Positions 35,504 to 46,917 of a stretch of DNA of 64,000 bases are shown here, one piece after another (the first letter of the stretch is position 1; every line of letters starts with the position of its first letter). Below the pieces are notes generated by a model. That model ran no database searches. It was not told the DNA's origin and saw only the letters and a program-made list of their open reading frames with translations. A program made the position numbers and the translations under genes. Origin of the DNA: an uncultured Serinicoccus sp. (GTDB lineage: Bacteria; Actinomycetota; Actinomycetes; Actinomycetales; Dermatophilaceae); assembly GCF_947500995.1 (NCBI RefSeq), contig NZ_CANMUA010000003.1, forward strand, positions 186,001-250,000, written 5' to 3'.

Positions 35504-36681
35504 GCACCCGAGCCCCCTGGACCCTCGTCGCCGCGCGCGAGATCCAGGTCAAGCTGACCGACAAGAACTTCCTCGTCGGCACGGCCCTGACCCTCGTGCT
35601 GCTGCTCGGGGCGATGTTCCTCCCCGCCCTCATCGGCGGGGGCGCGCCGTCCTACGACGTCGCGGTCACCGACGAGGCGGCCACCGGTGTCGTCGAGCAG
35701 GCCGAGGAGTCGCTGCAGGCCGCGGACGAGGAGTCCGCGATCACCGCGGTCGACGTGGCCGACCGGGTGGCGGCCGAGACCGCCGTGCTGGACGGTGACG
35801 TGGACGCCGCCCTGGTGGGCGAGCCGGGCGCCTGGGAGCTCCTGCACGACGGCGGGGCCCCCACCAGCCTCGACGGAGCGTTGAGCGAGGCGGTCAGCGC
35901 CTCCGCCATGGCGGCCAACGCCGAGGCGGCGGGGACGACCGTCGCCGACCTCACGGCCGGGAGCGACCTCGCCCAGGTCGACCTGGCGGCCGACGACGGC
36001 GCCATGACCGGGCCGCTGGCCTTCGTGCTGGGCTTCGCGTTCGCCATGCTCTTCTACTTCGCCGCCCTCATGTTCGGGATGCAGATCGCCAACAGCGTGG
36101 TCGAGGAGAAGCAGTCGCGCATCATCGAGATCCTCGCCGCCAAGATCCCCACCCGCCAGCTGCTCATGGGCAAGGTCCTGGGCAACACCGTGCTGGCCTT
36201 CGGTCAGCTGGCCCTCATCGCGGCGGTCAGCCTGGTCGGCCTCACCGTCGTCGACCTCGACGTGGCCCTGCCGGGCCTCACCCAGGCGATCCTGTGGTAC
36301 CTGCCGTTCTTCCTGGTGGGCTTCCTCGCCCTGGCTTGCGTCTGGGCGGCTGCCGGCGCCCTGGCCTCGCGGACCGAGGACCTCCAGCAGACGACGATGC
36401 CGCTGACGATGGTGCTCGTCGTGCTCTTCATCATCGGGCTCTACCTCGAGGGCACGTGGCAGCAGGTGTTCTCCTTCGTGCCGGTGGCCTCCACCTTCGT
36501 CATGCCGGTCCGGATCATCGAGGGGGACGCGGCGATCTGGGAGCCGGTGCTGGCGCTGGCGCTCGCCCTCGTCTTCTGCGCGGTGACCATCACCCTGGGC
36601 TCGCGCCTCTACGAGCGGGCGCTGCTGCACACCTCCGGCAGCCTGTCCTGGCGTCGGGCCATGTCGCTGTCGAAGGACTGA
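35500..36681 (+). CDS. ABC-2 exporter permease (NatB/YhaP-like)
   Basis: The product has 393 residues. One N-terminal helix ('NFLVGTALTLVLLLGAMFLPAL') is followed by a large extracytoplasmic domain rich in Ala, Asp and Glu (about 50-175). A cluster of about six helices follows, with the conserved 'MFGMQIANSVVEEKQSRIIEILAAKIPTRQLL' between them. This matches Na+ or drug exporters of the NatB type. The ATGA overlap with the ATPase gene shows a coupled pair. Confidence 0.9.
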   Translation: MSTRAPWTLVAAREIQVKLTDKNFLVGTALTLVLLLGAMFLPALIGGGAPSYDVAVTDEAATGVVEQAEESLQAADEESAITAVDVADRVAAETAVLDGDVDAALVGEPGAWELLHDGGAPTSLDGALSEAVSASAMAANAEAAGTTVADLTAGSDLAQVDLAADDGAMTGPLAFVLGFAFAMLFYFAALMFGMQIANSVVEEKQSRIIEILAAKIPTRQLLMGKVLGNTVLAFGQLALIAAVSLVGLTVVDLDVALPGLTQAILWYLPFFLVGFLALACVWAAAGALASRTEDLQQTTMPLTMVLVVLFIIGLYLEGTWQQVFSFVPVASTFVMPVRIIEGDAAIWEPVLALALALVFCAVTITLGSRLYERALLHTSGSLSWRRAMSLSKD

Positions 36682-36728
36682 CCAGGCTCCGCCGGGGTCG
36701 GGCGGAGGCGGGTGGATAGGCTGGCGGG

Positions 36729-37580
36729 GTGACCGACCCCGACCAGCTCGACCCCGCCTCCGCCACCGCGTCCCCGCTGCTCGTGGCGCTGGACGTGGAC
36801 GGCACCATCGTCCACCACGACGGCTACCTCGCCCCGCGCGTGCGGGAGACGGTCCAGGCGCTGGCGGCCCTGCCGCACGTCACCGTGATGATCGCCACCG
36901 GACGCTCGGTGCTCTCGACCCTGCCGGTCATGGACCAGCTGGGGCTGAGCACGACCGGCCGCCCCGCCGTCTGCTCCAACGGGGCGGTGACGATCAGCGC
37001 GGCGCCGGAGGTGGCCGAGGGCTACGAGCTCGTCGACATGGTGACCTTCGACCCGGCGCCGGCCATCGCCCTCGTGCACACCCACCTGCCCTCGGCGCTG
37101 GTCGCGGTCGAGGAGATCGGGGTCGGCTTCAAGGTGAGCACGCCGTTCCCGCCCGGCGAGCTGTGGGGCGAGGAGCGGGTGGTGCCCGTCGAGGAGCTGG
37201 GCGCCCGGCCCGCGACGCGGGTGACCTTCCGCGAGCCCACGCTCAGCTCGGCCGACTTCACCGCGCTCGTGGAACGCATCGGGCTGCACGGGGTGTCCTA
37301 CGCCGTGGGCTACAGCGCCTGGCTGGACCTCGCGCCCGAGGGCGTGTCCAAGGCGTCGGCGCTGGAGCTCGTGCGGCGCCGGCTCGGTGTGCAGCCGCAT
37401 CGCACGGTCGCGGTCGGCGACCAGCGCAACGACCTGGAGATGCTGCACTGGGCCGCCGTCGGGTATGCCATGGGCCAGGCCCCCGAGGAGGTGCTCCGGG
37501 TCGCGGACCGCACCACCGGGGCGGTCGAGGAGGACGGTCTGGCCGACGCCCTCGACGAGGTCCTCGCCGAGCTGGTCTGA
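36729..37580 (+). CDS. HAD-superfamily hydrolase, Cof type
   Basis: The product has 283 residues. HAD motif I is 'LVALDVDGTIVHHDG', motif II is 'VMIATGRSVLS', and motifs III/IV are 'GVSKASALELV' and 'VAVGDQRNDLEMLHWA'. The C2B-type cap lies in the middle. Such enzymes dephosphorylate sugar phosphates, FMN or other small phosphates; the substrate cannot be told. The GTG start at 36729 lies 6 nt after TAGGCT, so it is probably leaderless, and a small CTCCGCC/GGCGGAG hairpin upstream may end the ABC transcript. It overlaps or abuts the next gene by 2 nt of spacing. Confidence 0.9.
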   Translation: MTDPDQLDPASATASPLLVALDVDGTIVHHDGYLAPRVRETVQALAALPHVTVMIATGRSVLSTLPVMDQLGLSTTGRPAVCSNGAVTISAAPEVAEGYELVDMVTFDPAPAIALVHTHLPSALVAVEEIGVGFKVSTPFPPGELWGEERVVPVEELGARPATRVTFREPTLSSADFTALVERIGLHGVSYAVGYSAWLDLAPEGVSKASALELVRRRLGVQPHRTVAVGDQRNDLEMLHWAAVGYAMGQAPEEVLRVADRTTGAVEEDGLADALDEVLAELV

Positions 37581-37582
37581 GC

Positions 37583-38383
37583 GTGCTCATCACCTCGCCC
37601 GCGAACCCGCGCATCAAGGCGGTCGTGGGCCTGCGGCGGCGCCGGACCCGCGAGGCGGAGCGGCGCACGGTCGTGGAGGGGCACGAGGAGCTCGCCCTGG
37701 CCCTGGAGGCCGGCGTCGTCCCCGAGCTGCTCCTGGTCTGCCCCGAGCTCATGGCCGACGGCGTGCTCGACGACGTGCTGGCCCGGGTCGACGAGCTGGC
37801 CGTCGAGACGGTGGAGGCCTCGCGCGCGGCCTTCGAGAAGGCCGCCTACCGCGAGGGCCCCGACGGGGTGCTCGCGGTCGTGCCGACGACGCAGCGCCGG
37901 CCGCGGGACCTGACGCTCCCGGACGATGCGCTGGTGCTCGTCTGCGAGGGGGTGGAGAAGCCGGGCAACCTGGGGGCCGTGCTGCGGACCGCCGACGCCG
38001 CCGGGGTGGACGCCGTGGTCGCGGCGGCCCCGGTGACCGACTGGGGCAACCCCAACACCGTCCGGGCCTCCAAGGGCACGGCCTTCTCCGTGCCCGTCGC
38101 CGCGGACGGCACGGCGGCGACCCTCGACTGGCTGGACGGGCACGGCATACCTCTCGTCGCGGCCACCCCCGACACCGACGCGCTGCACACCTCCGTGGAC
38201 TACCGCGGACCCGTCGCGATCGCCGTCGGCACGGAGAAGACCGGCCTCACCGAGCAGGTCCTCGAGCGGGCCGCGCACCGGGTGCGCATCCCGATGGCCG
38301 GTCGCGTCAACTCCCTCAACGTCGCGACCTCGGCCGCGATCATCGTCTACGAGGCGGTCCGGCAACGGGGCGGAGGTCGATGA
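37583..38383 (+). CDS. TrmH/SpoU-family RNA 2'-O-methyltransferase
   Basis: The product has 266 residues. The N-terminal substrate-binding part starts 'ITSPANPRIKAVVGLRRRRTREAE' (the SpoU_sub_bind type), followed by the knotted SPOUT domain: 'EGVEKPGNLGAVLRTADAAGVDAVV', 'NPNTVRASKGTAFSVPV', 'AIAVGTEKTGL' and 'VRIPMAGRVNSLNVATSAAI'. This is the standard set for 23S rRNA or tRNA ribose methylation. It lies 2 nt after the HAD gene, so it is co-transcribed. Confidence 0.92.
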   Translation: MLITSPANPRIKAVVGLRRRRTREAERRTVVEGHEELALALEAGVVPELLLVCPELMADGVLDDVLARVDELAVETVEASRAAFEKAAYREGPDGVLAVVPTTQRRPRDLTLPDDALVLVCEGVEKPGNLGAVLRTADAAGVDAVVAAAPVTDWGNPNTVRASKGTAFSVPVAADGTAATLDWLDGHGIPLVAATPDTDALHTSVDYRGPVAIAVGTEKTGLTEQVLERAAHRVRIPMAGRVNSLNVATSAAIIVYEAVRQRGGGR

Positions 38384-38409
38384 CCTCCCCGAAACAGGGG
38401 TGTGTCACG

Positions 38410-39066
38410 ATGAGCGCCATGCGTATCGACCACGTGAGTTATGCGGCCGGCCCGGAGGGGCTCCAGGCCACGGCGGAGCGCCTGGCGGCGCAGCTCGAGG
38501 TCACCCCGCACGACGGCGGGGTGCACCCGCGCTTCGGGACCCGCAACGTCATCCTCCCGCTCGCCGACCAGCGCTACGTCGAGGTCGTCGAGGTGCTCGA
38601 CCACCCGGCCTCGGACAAGGCGCCCTTCGGCCAGGCCGTGCGGGCCCGGTCCGCCGCCGGAGGGGGCTGGATGGCCTGGGTCGTCGCCGTCGACGACCTC
38701 GCCCCGGTCGAGGAGCGGCTCGGCCGTCCCTCGGTCGAGGGGCACCGGCACACCCCGGAGGGGGTGCAGCTGCGGTGGCGGCAGATCGGCGTCAAGAACG
38801 TCATCGACCACGGCAACCGGCCGTTCTTCGTCCGCTGGGAGTCCGACGCCGACCACCACCCGTCCCGGCTGGCGGAGTCGGCGACCCGGCTGACCGGCCT
38901 CACCATCGGCGGGGACTTCCCCGAGGTGCGCGAGTGGCTCGGGCTGACCGGGGAGCCCCAGGGGTCGTTCGAGAGCCAGATCGAGTTCGGCTTCCTCGAG
39001 GACGACGACTGCCCGTGCCTGGTCCAGGTCTCCTTCGAGACGCCCCAGGGGCCCGCCGCGATCTGA
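38410..39066 (+). CDS. VOC-family (glyoxalase-like) protein
   Basis: The product has 218 residues. 'IDHVSYAAGPEGLQATAERLAAQL' at the start, 'GTRNVILPLADQRYVEVVEVLDHPA' and later 'FFVRWESDADHHPS' match the Glyoxalase_3-type VOC domain fold with paired beta-alpha-beta-beta-beta units. Candidate metal ligands are His in 'RIDHV' and Glu in 'RYVEVVEV'. The reaction is unknown. ATG 38410 and ATG 38419 are both possible starts. It is probably the last gene of the run beginning at 36729. Confidence 0.82.
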   Translation: MSAMRIDHVSYAAGPEGLQATAERLAAQLEVTPHDGGVHPRFGTRNVILPLADQRYVEVVEVLDHPASDKAPFGQAVRARSAAGGGWMAWVVAVDDLAPVEERLGRPSVEGHRHTPEGVQLRWRQIGVKNVIDHGNRPFFVRWESDADHHPSRLAESATRLTGLTIGGDFPEVREWLGLTGEPQGSFESQIEFGFLEDDDCPCLVQVSFETPQGPAAI

Positions 39067-39116
39067 GCTCCCGCGCTCCGGGACAGCTCCCGACCCTCAC
39101 GATCGGGCCAAGGGAT

Positions 39117-39159
39117 CGTCAAGAAATCCTTGTCAGAGCGTCAAGAACGACGCTAGCGT
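39117..39159 (+). promoter_or_regulatory. Promoter with a spaced direct repeat before the lipoprotein gene
   Basis: TTGTCA (39130-39135) and TAGCGT (39154-39159) are 18 nt apart. The sequence CGTCAAGAA occurs at 39117-39125 and again at 39139-39147, two helical turns apart and straddling the -35, a layout expected for a DNA-binding regulator. The ribosome site GGAGGAGAG precedes GTG 39195. Confidence 0.5.
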
Positions 39160-39194
39160 GTGCGCCCAACGCCCCCGTCGCGGAGGAGAGCACC

Positions 39195-40549
39195 GTGCGT
39201 CCGAAGCTGTCGTCGCGCCGCGGAGGAGCGGCCGGGCTGGTGCTGCTGCTCGTCCTGGGGGCCTGCGGGCAGGGCGGTGAGGACGTGGCCGACGAGAATG
39301 TCGTCGTCGTCCACTCCGGCGACGCGGAACCGGCAGCCGACGTGGCAGACCTGGACGTGGCCGCCGGCGGTGAGTACCCGTTGTCCCTCGAGGAGCGCTG
39401 CACCACCGACGAGGCGCCGGGGTGCCCGGGCGACCCGACGGTCCTCGCGGGAGCGGGGACGACCTTCGTCTCCGACCACCTGCGCATCACCTACCGGGGC
39501 GGCCGTACGGTGCGCCAGCTGTCCGGCAACGAGGCCAACCCGGAGTTCCTGGGGGTGGCCGCGGTGTTCGACCTCGAGGTGGTGGGCGACCGGGCGCTCG
39601 AGCTGACCAGCTTCCGCGGCTTCGACGAGCTCCGCGTCGACGTGTTCACGACGTCCGGGCAGGGTTCGGGCAGCCTCAGCGAGTGCGCGTACGGCTGGAC
39701 CGCGCCCACCGGTGTGCACGGTGACCCGACGTTTCTGGAGCCCGGCACCCGGCTGACGGCCATCTACTGCTTCGCCTCCCGGGGGCCGGAGTCCTTCCTC
39801 GCGGGAGATCCTGTGCTGCAGATCTCCGGGGACGGAGCCGCCGTGCTCACCCTGCGCGACGCCGACCCCGACGAGGCCGCCCTGGACGACGTGCTGGCCT
39901 CCATCGAGTGGGTCGCCGAGCACCAGGGGGCAGCGGCGGATGACACCGGGCTGGCGCTGTTCGACCGCTACTGGGGCGAGCTGCACGCGTCCGGGGAGCC
40001 CCTCGTGACCGTCGACACCCGCGATGCGGACGCGGAGGCGGCCGGTGCCGGCGCACCCGTCGCCGGGTCCGAGCCGCAGCCGGAGGACGGCGCCGTGGTC
40101 CCGGCCCCGCCGGCGGTGGGTCCGGAGGGCGCCGGGCTGGAGGAGGGCTTCGGCGAGGGCTCGGGGCCGTTCGGCGACGAGGTGTGGGTCGGCGACGACC
40201 CCGGGGGCCAGGGGTCGGACGGACCGGCCCCCGGCGGCGGTGAGGACGGGGTGATCGCCTACGACGCCTGGGAGGCGGCCTGGTTGCTCTGGGAGGAGGA
40301 GCTGCCTGCGGGCGGGTACCTGGACCTGTGCGAGGAGGAGCCGACCGGCGAGTACGCGTGCGTGGAGGTCGTCGAGGAGACCACGGCGGGCGCGCTGGTC
40401 GGACTGCGCCTGGGACCGACGGCCGACCCTGACGAGCGGGACACCTGGGCGACGCTGACGACCGACGGCCAGAGGTGGACCATCGACGAGCGGTGGGACG
40501 TCGGCGACGGCCCGCCGCCCGACTGGGTGCCTGCCACGACCGGGTCGGG

Positions 40550-40553
<4 letters not shown>
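39195..40553 (+). CDS. Secreted lipoprotein of unknown function
   Basis: The product has 452 residues. The signal peptide ends with lipobox VLGAC. A Cys-containing beta-rich domain (about 55-270) reads 'YPLSLEERCTTDEAPGCPGDPTVL', 'HLRITYRGGRTVRQLSGNEANPE' and 'LTAIYCFASRGPESFL'. A long Pro/Gly/Glu/Asp-rich low-complexity linker (about 275-360) follows. A smaller C-terminal domain begins 'YDAWEAAWLLWEEELPAGGYLDLCEEEP'. No known family was recognised. The even number of Cys suggests disulfides outside the cell. Its end overlaps copA by 4 nt, tail to tail. Confidence 0.75.
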
Positions 40554-42769
<2,216 letters not shown>

Positions 42770-42800
42770 CGGCTCCTCCTGGAGCGGGGGTGGGGCAGGG

Positions 42801-43040
42801 TCAGGCGCTGGCGGTGTAGCCGGCCTCCTCGACCGCCGCCCGTGCGGCGCCGAGGTCGAGCGGGCCGTCGGAGACGACGAAGACGTCGGTCTCGCCGCCC
42901 TTGACGAGGTCCTCGACGCGGACCTCCAGGACGTTCTCGATCTCCTGCAGCTCCTCGGTGACGGAGGAGACGCAGTGCTCGCAGGTCATGCCGGAGACGA
43001 CGACCTTGGTGGTCTGGTTCTGCAGCGGGGTGTCGGTCAT
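42801..43040 (-). CDS. copZ: CopZ-like copper chaperone
   Basis: The product has 79 residues with the ferredoxin-like heavy-metal-associated fold: 'KVVVSGMTCEHCVSSVTEELQEI' with the CxxC copper site, and the closing 'AAVEEAGYTASA'. It would hand Cu(I) to CopA or to CsoR. ATG 43040 was chosen over the longer frame (43073) because GGAGAGCACC sits just before it and the family length fits. Confidence 0.93.
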   Translation of the reverse strand: MTDTPLQNQTTKVVVSGMTCEHCVSSVTEELQEIENVLEVRVEDLVKGGETDVFVVSDGPLDLGAARAAVEEAGYTASA

Positions 43041-43103
43041 GGTGCTCTCCTGGGTATGCGGTGCGGCCGGCACGCTAGGCCCGGCGCCTGGGTGCGTGCT
43101 GGG

Positions 43104-43391
43104 TCAGCTGCGGACGAGCCGGGCGATGGCCGCGGAGGCCTCCCGGACCTTCTCGTCCTTGGCCTCCTCGGACTCGGCGGCGGCGTCGACGACGCAGTGG
43201 CCGATGTGGTCCTCGAGCAGGCCGAGGCTCACCGCCTGCAGCGCCTTGGTCGCGGCGCTCACCTGGGTGAGCACGTCGATGCAGTAGGTGTCGTCCTCGA
43301 CCATCCGGGCGATGCCGCGCACCTGGCCCTCGATGCGGCGCAGCCGCTTGAGGTAGTCCTCCTTGGACCCGGTGTATCCGTTCACAGCCAT
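43104..43391 (-). CDS. csoR: Copper-sensing transcriptional repressor CsoR
   Basis: The product has 95 residues. The all-helical CsoR fold is evident: 'YLKRLRRIEGQVRGIARMVEDDTYCIDVLTQVSAATKAL'. The Cu(I) ligand set Cys-His-Cys is present, in 'YCIDV' and in 'EDHIGHCVVDA'. Copper binding releases it from DNA and derepresses copZ-copA. The operator lies 10 nt upstream of its ATG. Confidence 0.95.
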   Translation of the reverse strand: MAVNGYTGSKEDYLKRLRRIEGQVRGIARMVEDDTYCIDVLTQVSAATKALQAVSLGLLEDHIGHCVVDAAAESEEAKDEKVREASAAIARLVRS

Positions 43392-43400
43392 GACAACAGC

Positions 43401-43417
43401 ATACCCCCTGAGGGTAT
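43401..43417. promoter_or_regulatory. CsoR operator of the copper operon
   Basis: ATACCC-CCTGA-GGGTAT is an inverted repeat just upstream of csoR. It matches the style of the palindrome at 21048-21067, which supports one regulon of two loci. Confidence 0.75.
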
Positions 43418-43423
43418 TTCCGC

Positions 43424-43483
43424 AGGCCTCGGGTCGCCCGCCTCGAGGGCACCGGCGGTCCCGGGAGGACCGTGCCGAGGCCT
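43424..43483 (-). terminator. Possible terminator between the copper operon promoter and the carboxylesterase end
   Basis: AGGCCTCGG (43424-43432) pairs with CCGAGGCCT (43475-43483). The loop contains a second hairpin, GGTCC-CGGGA-GGACC. It lies at the end of the carboxylesterase gene and would insulate csoR from it. Confidence 0.45.
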
Positions 43484-44922
43484 CACCCGTGGCCCGTGGC
43501 CACCAGGTCGAGCACCTCCGGTGGGTGTCCTCGCCAGATCTCCAGCGAGACCTGCTCCGGATAGTCCGTGACCGTCGGCTCGAGGTCGAAGATCCGGGTG
43601 GCGCCGGTCTGGTGGCCGGGCCAGCCGGGGTCGCCCGTCGCGGCGAACGCCACCCAGGCGCTGCGCATCTGCTCCGAGACGACGCCCGCCTCCTCCGTGG
43701 CGTCGCCGATGAGCAGGGCCGGCTCGCCCGCGGACAGGGTGCCGAAGACGAGCGGCACGTCCACCCCGTGACACGCCCCCAGCGCGCCGCCCATCCCGGG
43801 GGCGGGCCACGTCAGCTCGTAGAGGTATGCCGGCCCACCGGCCCGCAGCTGTGCCTGCGCGAGCTGCAGCGACGGCATGCGGAACAGCCAGTCGGAGCGC
43901 ACGACCTCGTCGAGCTCAGCGGGGTCGGGGAAGGCCTCGAGGTAGCGGTGGGGGTCGGGCGCGAAGGTCTCCGCCGTCCGGCGGGCCTCGTCACGGGTGA
44001 GGTCACCGAGGCCCCCGGTGAGCATCGTGAGCAGGCGTTGCTCGTCCCGCGTGTGACCCACCACCAGCTCCACCTGCCCGCTCAGACCCTCCCACGGCGT
44101 CGTCGGCAGGACGTCACCGTCGACCACGGGTGCGAAGAGGCAGGACGCGTGGGCCGCACGACCCCACCGGCCGGCGTGCTCCGCGATCCGGCTCGCCACG
44201 GCGTCGGCCGCGAGGGGCAGCAGCCACGGGTCCAGGCCGGGGAGGTCGGCCGGCGCCACCGCGAGCTCGGCGGCACAGGTGCGCGTGATGTCGGCCGCCA
44301 GGTCAGGGGTGAAGACCGTCCCCTGCACGCTCTGGGCGATGGCCCGCCGGAAGAGTCCGGTGGCGAGCGGCATCGCCAGCAGGGCCGCCACCGACCCCCC
44401 ACCCGCCGACTGGCCGAAGACGGTGACCCGGTCCGGGTCGCCGCCGAACCGGGCGATGTTGTCCCGGACCCACCGCAGGGCGGCGACCTGGTCCAGGAGG
44501 CCGCGGTTGGGTGCCGTGCCGTCGATGAGTCCGAAGCCTGCGAGCCCGACCCGGTAGTTGAAGGTCACCAGGACGACGCCGTCGCGGGCCAGGACGGTGC
44601 CGTCGTACTCGGGCAGGCCGGACGTCCCGAGGAGGTAGGCCCCGCCGTGGACCCACACCATGACCGGCAGGCTGCCGTCCAGGGCGGGCGACCACACGTT
44701 GACGGTGAGCCACCCCTCGTCCGCCTGGACGAGACCGTCGGTGGCCTGCGGGCACGGTGGTCCGAACGAGATCGCGTCGCGGACGCCGGACCACGGGACG
44801 GCGGGCCGAGGGGGGTCGAAGGGGGCGGGGAGGGAGGCGAACGGCATCCCTCGGAAGATGCTGATGCCGTCCCGGACGACGCCGCGCACCGCACCCCCGG
44901 TGATGGTGAGCTCCGGGTCCAT
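43483..44922 (-). CDS. Type B carboxylesterase
   Basis: The product has 479 residues. The carboxylesterase/cholinesterase fold shows 'GIFRGMPFASLP' in 'ISIFRGMPFA', the oxyanion hole 'VMVWVHGGAYLLG', and the nucleophile elbow 'VTVFGQSAGGGSVAAL'. 'NYRVGLAGFGLIDG' and 'GLLDQVAALRWVRDNIARFGGDP' are family signatures. The catalytic His lies late in 'ACHGVDVPLVFG'. No signal peptide, so it is an intracellular esterase of unknown substrate. It stands alone, tail toward the copper operon. Confidence 0.93.
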   Translation of the reverse strand: MDPELTITGGAVRGVVRDGISIFRGMPFASLPAPFDPPRPAVPWSGVRDAISFGPPCPQATDGLVQADEGWLTVNVWSPALDGSLPVMVWVHGGAYLLGTSGLPEYDGTVLARDGVVLVTFNYRVGLAGFGLIDGTAPNRGLLDQVAALRWVRDNIARFGGDPDRVTVFGQSAGGGSVAALLAMPLATGLFRRAIAQSVQGTVFTPDLAADITRTCAAELAVAPADLPGLDPWLLPLAADAVASRIAEHAGRWGRAAHASCLFAPVVDGDVLPTTPWEGLSGQVELVVGHTRDEQRLLTMLTGGLGDLTRDEARRTAETFAPDPHRYLEAFPDPAELDEVVRSDWLFRMPSLQLAQAQLRAGGPAYLYELTWPAPGMGGALGACHGVDVPLVFGTLSAGEPALLIGDATEEAGVVSEQMRSAWVAFAATGDPGWPGHQTGATRIFDLEPTVTDYPEQVSLEIWRGHPPEVLDLVATGHG

Positions 44923-45004
44923 ACCTGATGATGCTCCCGCGAGGGCTGCGGCGTCGACCGCGATGGCGGCCCTGCCGGGTCCTCGACCGACCTATCCTGA
45001 GCAC

Positions 45005-45490
45005 ATGGCCGGTGACGGTGCCGCAGGATCGCGCCGACCCGTGCTGGTCGTCGTCTGCGGGCTCCCGGGTAGCGGCAAGACGACGCTGGCCCGGCGGCTG
45101 GCGGAGCGAGGGCAGCTGGTGCGGCTGTGCGCCGACGACTGGATGGAACGCCGGGGGATGTCGCTGTGGGACCTCGAGGCCCGGGCGGAGGTGGAGCGGG
45201 AGCAGCACGGGGTGATGCTCACGCTGCTCGACGAGCGCCGCGGTGTCGTCGTCGAGTGGGGCACGTGGTTCCGACGGGAGCGGGACGCCCTGCGCGAGGT
45301 GGGGCGCTCCCGGGGCGCGCGGGTCGAGCTGCGCTTCCTCGACGCGCCCGACGAGGAGCTGTGGCGACGGATCGCCGGCCGGCGGCGCGAGGACCCGCCG
45401 ATCACCCTCGCCGACCTGCGGTCCTGGAGGGAGCTCTTCGAGGTACCGACCGAGCAGGAGCTCGCCCTCTTCGACGAACCGGAGGACTGA
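45005..45490 (+). CDS. Small P-loop kinase-like ATPase (AAA_33 type)
   Basis: The product has 161 residues. The P-loop 'VCGLPGSGKTTLARRLAE' near residue 17 is followed by 'RLCADDWMERRGM', a lid-type region with Asp-Asp. It ends with 'ITLADLRSWRELFEVPTEQELALFDEPED', a pattern common to zeta-toxin/chloramphenicol-phosphotransferase-like kinases of unknown substrate. ATG 45005 is 6 nt after TATCCT, so it is probably leaderless. Confidence 0.82.
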   Translation: MAGDGAAGSRRPVLVVVCGLPGSGKTTLARRLAERGQLVRLCADDWMERRGMSLWDLEARAEVEREQHGVMLTLLDERRGVVVEWGTWFRRERDALREVGRSRGARVELRFLDAPDEELWRRIAGRRREDPPITLADLRSWRELFEVPTEQELALFDEPED

Positions 45491-45531
45491 CGGAGCCCGG
45501 CGACCTGGGCGGGGGCCGTAGGGTCAGGATC

Positions 45532-46023
45532 GTGGTCGTCTCCTTCCTGCTGCTGCCGAGTCCGCTCCTGCCGGTGTCGACGTATGCCGGTCTGGCCTCC
45601 GCGTTGGAGCAGGCGGGAGCCGAGGTCGTCGTCGCACCGGTGGAGGCCGGCCCGGGGCTCGATCCGCACGCCCTCGTCCGCGAGTGGGCCGGGCTGGTGG
45701 AGCCCGGGGCGACCGTGCTGGCGCACAGCAACGCGGGCTATCTCGCCCCGGCCACGAGGGCGGCGGCGAGGTCGGCCGGCAGGAACCCCCGTGACGTCGT
45801 CTTCGTGGATGCAGCCCTGCCGCCGGAGGCCGGGTCGGCGCCGCTGGCCCCGGCGCGGTTCCGGGAGCACCTCGCCGGGCTCGCCGGCGCTGACGGCCTG
45901 CTGCCGCCCTGGACCCGCTGGTGGCCGCGGGAGGTCGTCGACCAGGTCGTCCCGGCCGACCGGTTCGACCCCGGGGCGGTGGCGCTCGAGGTCGTCACGC
46001 TGCGCGAGCAGCTACCGGGCTGA
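45532..46023 (+). CDS. Alpha/beta-hydrolase-like protein
   Basis: The product has 163 residues, short for an alpha/beta hydrolase. It begins 'VVVSFLLLPSPLLPVSTYAGLASAL' and contains 'TVLAHSNAGYLAPATRAAA', a nucleophile-elbow-like Gly-His-Ser-Asn-Ala-Gly-type sequence, then 'VVFVDAALPP'. The cap and the last His are short, so it may be a reduced member with no proven activity. TAGGGT lies 7 nt before GTG 45532 (leaderless). Its end overlaps the metallo-hydrolase gene by 12 nt, tail to tail. Confidence 0.6.
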   Translation: MVVSFLLLPSPLLPVSTYAGLASALEQAGAEVVVAPVEAGPGLDPHALVREWAGLVEPGATVLAHSNAGYLAPATRAAARSAGRNPRDVVFVDAALPPEAGSAPLAPARFREHLAGLAGADGLLPPWTRWWPREVVDQVVPADRFDPGAVALEVVTLREQLPG

Positions 46024-46917
46024 CGCCTCCCCGGCCGCAGGTCTCTCGGCGGCGGCTGATCCCTCGCCGGCGGCTGGCCCCTCGCCGGCCGACCCCGCGG
46101 CGGCGCGGCGCTGCGCGACGCCCCGCGCCTGGCCAGTGTGGATGTCGCGGACCCACTCCCAACCCGCGGGCACGTCGGGGCCGATCCGCGGGTCGTCGGG
46201 TTCCAGCCCCTCGCGCAGGGCGTGCAGGTAGGCCCGGTCGAGGTCGATACGAGCTCGCACCTGGGGTCCGCGGGCGACCGACCCGTGCCCCGGGACGACG
46301 ACGTCGACGTCGTCCGCGACGGACTCCAGCACCCGCAGCCCGGCGAGGTGGTCCTCGACCGGGTCGCTGCCCTCGCGGGCCTCGTCGAGCATGGGGACGA
46401 AGACGTCGGACAGCATGTCGCCGACGACGAGGACGCGGCTGGCGACGACGAGCAGCGCCGCGTGGCCGGGGGAGTGCGCCGGGTGCTCGAGGACCCGCAC
46501 CGCCGGCCCCTCCCACGGCAGCTCGATGGCGCCCTGGGGCAGTCCGGTGACGAGGCCGAAGGGCTCGAGCGGCACCTCGTCGACGATCTCGGGTGGCAGA
46601 CCCTCCCGCACCCGGGTCCGCCAGTCCGGCTGTGCGCGCAGCTCGCGCAGAGATGAGGCGCACCGGGCCGTGCCGAACCGGGGCGCGTCACCGAGGTCGG
46701 GGTGCCAGAGCACGTGGTCCCAGTCGGGGTGGGTCGCGAAGCCTGCCGTCACCCGGCCGCCGAGCTCACGGAGGTCTTGGGCGAGCTCGCGCAGCTCGGT
46801 GTCCGTGACCCCCGGGTCCACGAGCAGCACCCCTGACGGTCCGCGCACCACCACGGTGTTGTTGCGGAGCAGCTCGCTCTGGTGGACCAGGACGTCGTCC
46901 GTGACGCGCTGCAGCAT
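46012..46917 (-). CDS. Metallo-beta-lactamase-fold hydrolase
   Basis: The product has 301 residues. The MBL metal site is 'FATHPDWDHVLWH' (HxDxDH type), with further ligands in 'HPAHSPGHAALLV', 'VVGDMLSD' and 'VVPGHGSVA'. The last ~30 residues are Ala/Gly/Glu repeats. ATG 46917 follows the ribosome site GGAGGAGAGCC; the longer frame upstream (to 47052) looks non-coding. Likely a lactamase-like hydrolase acting on a small ester, amide or thioester. Confidence 0.88.
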   Translation of the reverse strand: MLQRVTDDVLVHQSELLRNNTVVVRGPSGVLLVDPGVTDTELRELAQDLRELGGRVTAGFATHPDWDHVLWHPDLGDAPRFGTARCASSLRELRAQPDWRTRVREGLPPEIVDEVPLEPFGLVTGLPQGAIELPWEGPAVRVLEHPAHSPGHAALLVVASRVLVVGDMLSDVFVPMLDEAREGSDPVEDHLAGLRVLESVADDVDVVVPGHGSVARGPQVRARIDLDRAYLHALREGLEPDDPRIGPDVPAGWEWVRDIHTGQARGVAQRRAAAGSAGEGPAAGEGSAAAERPAAGEASAR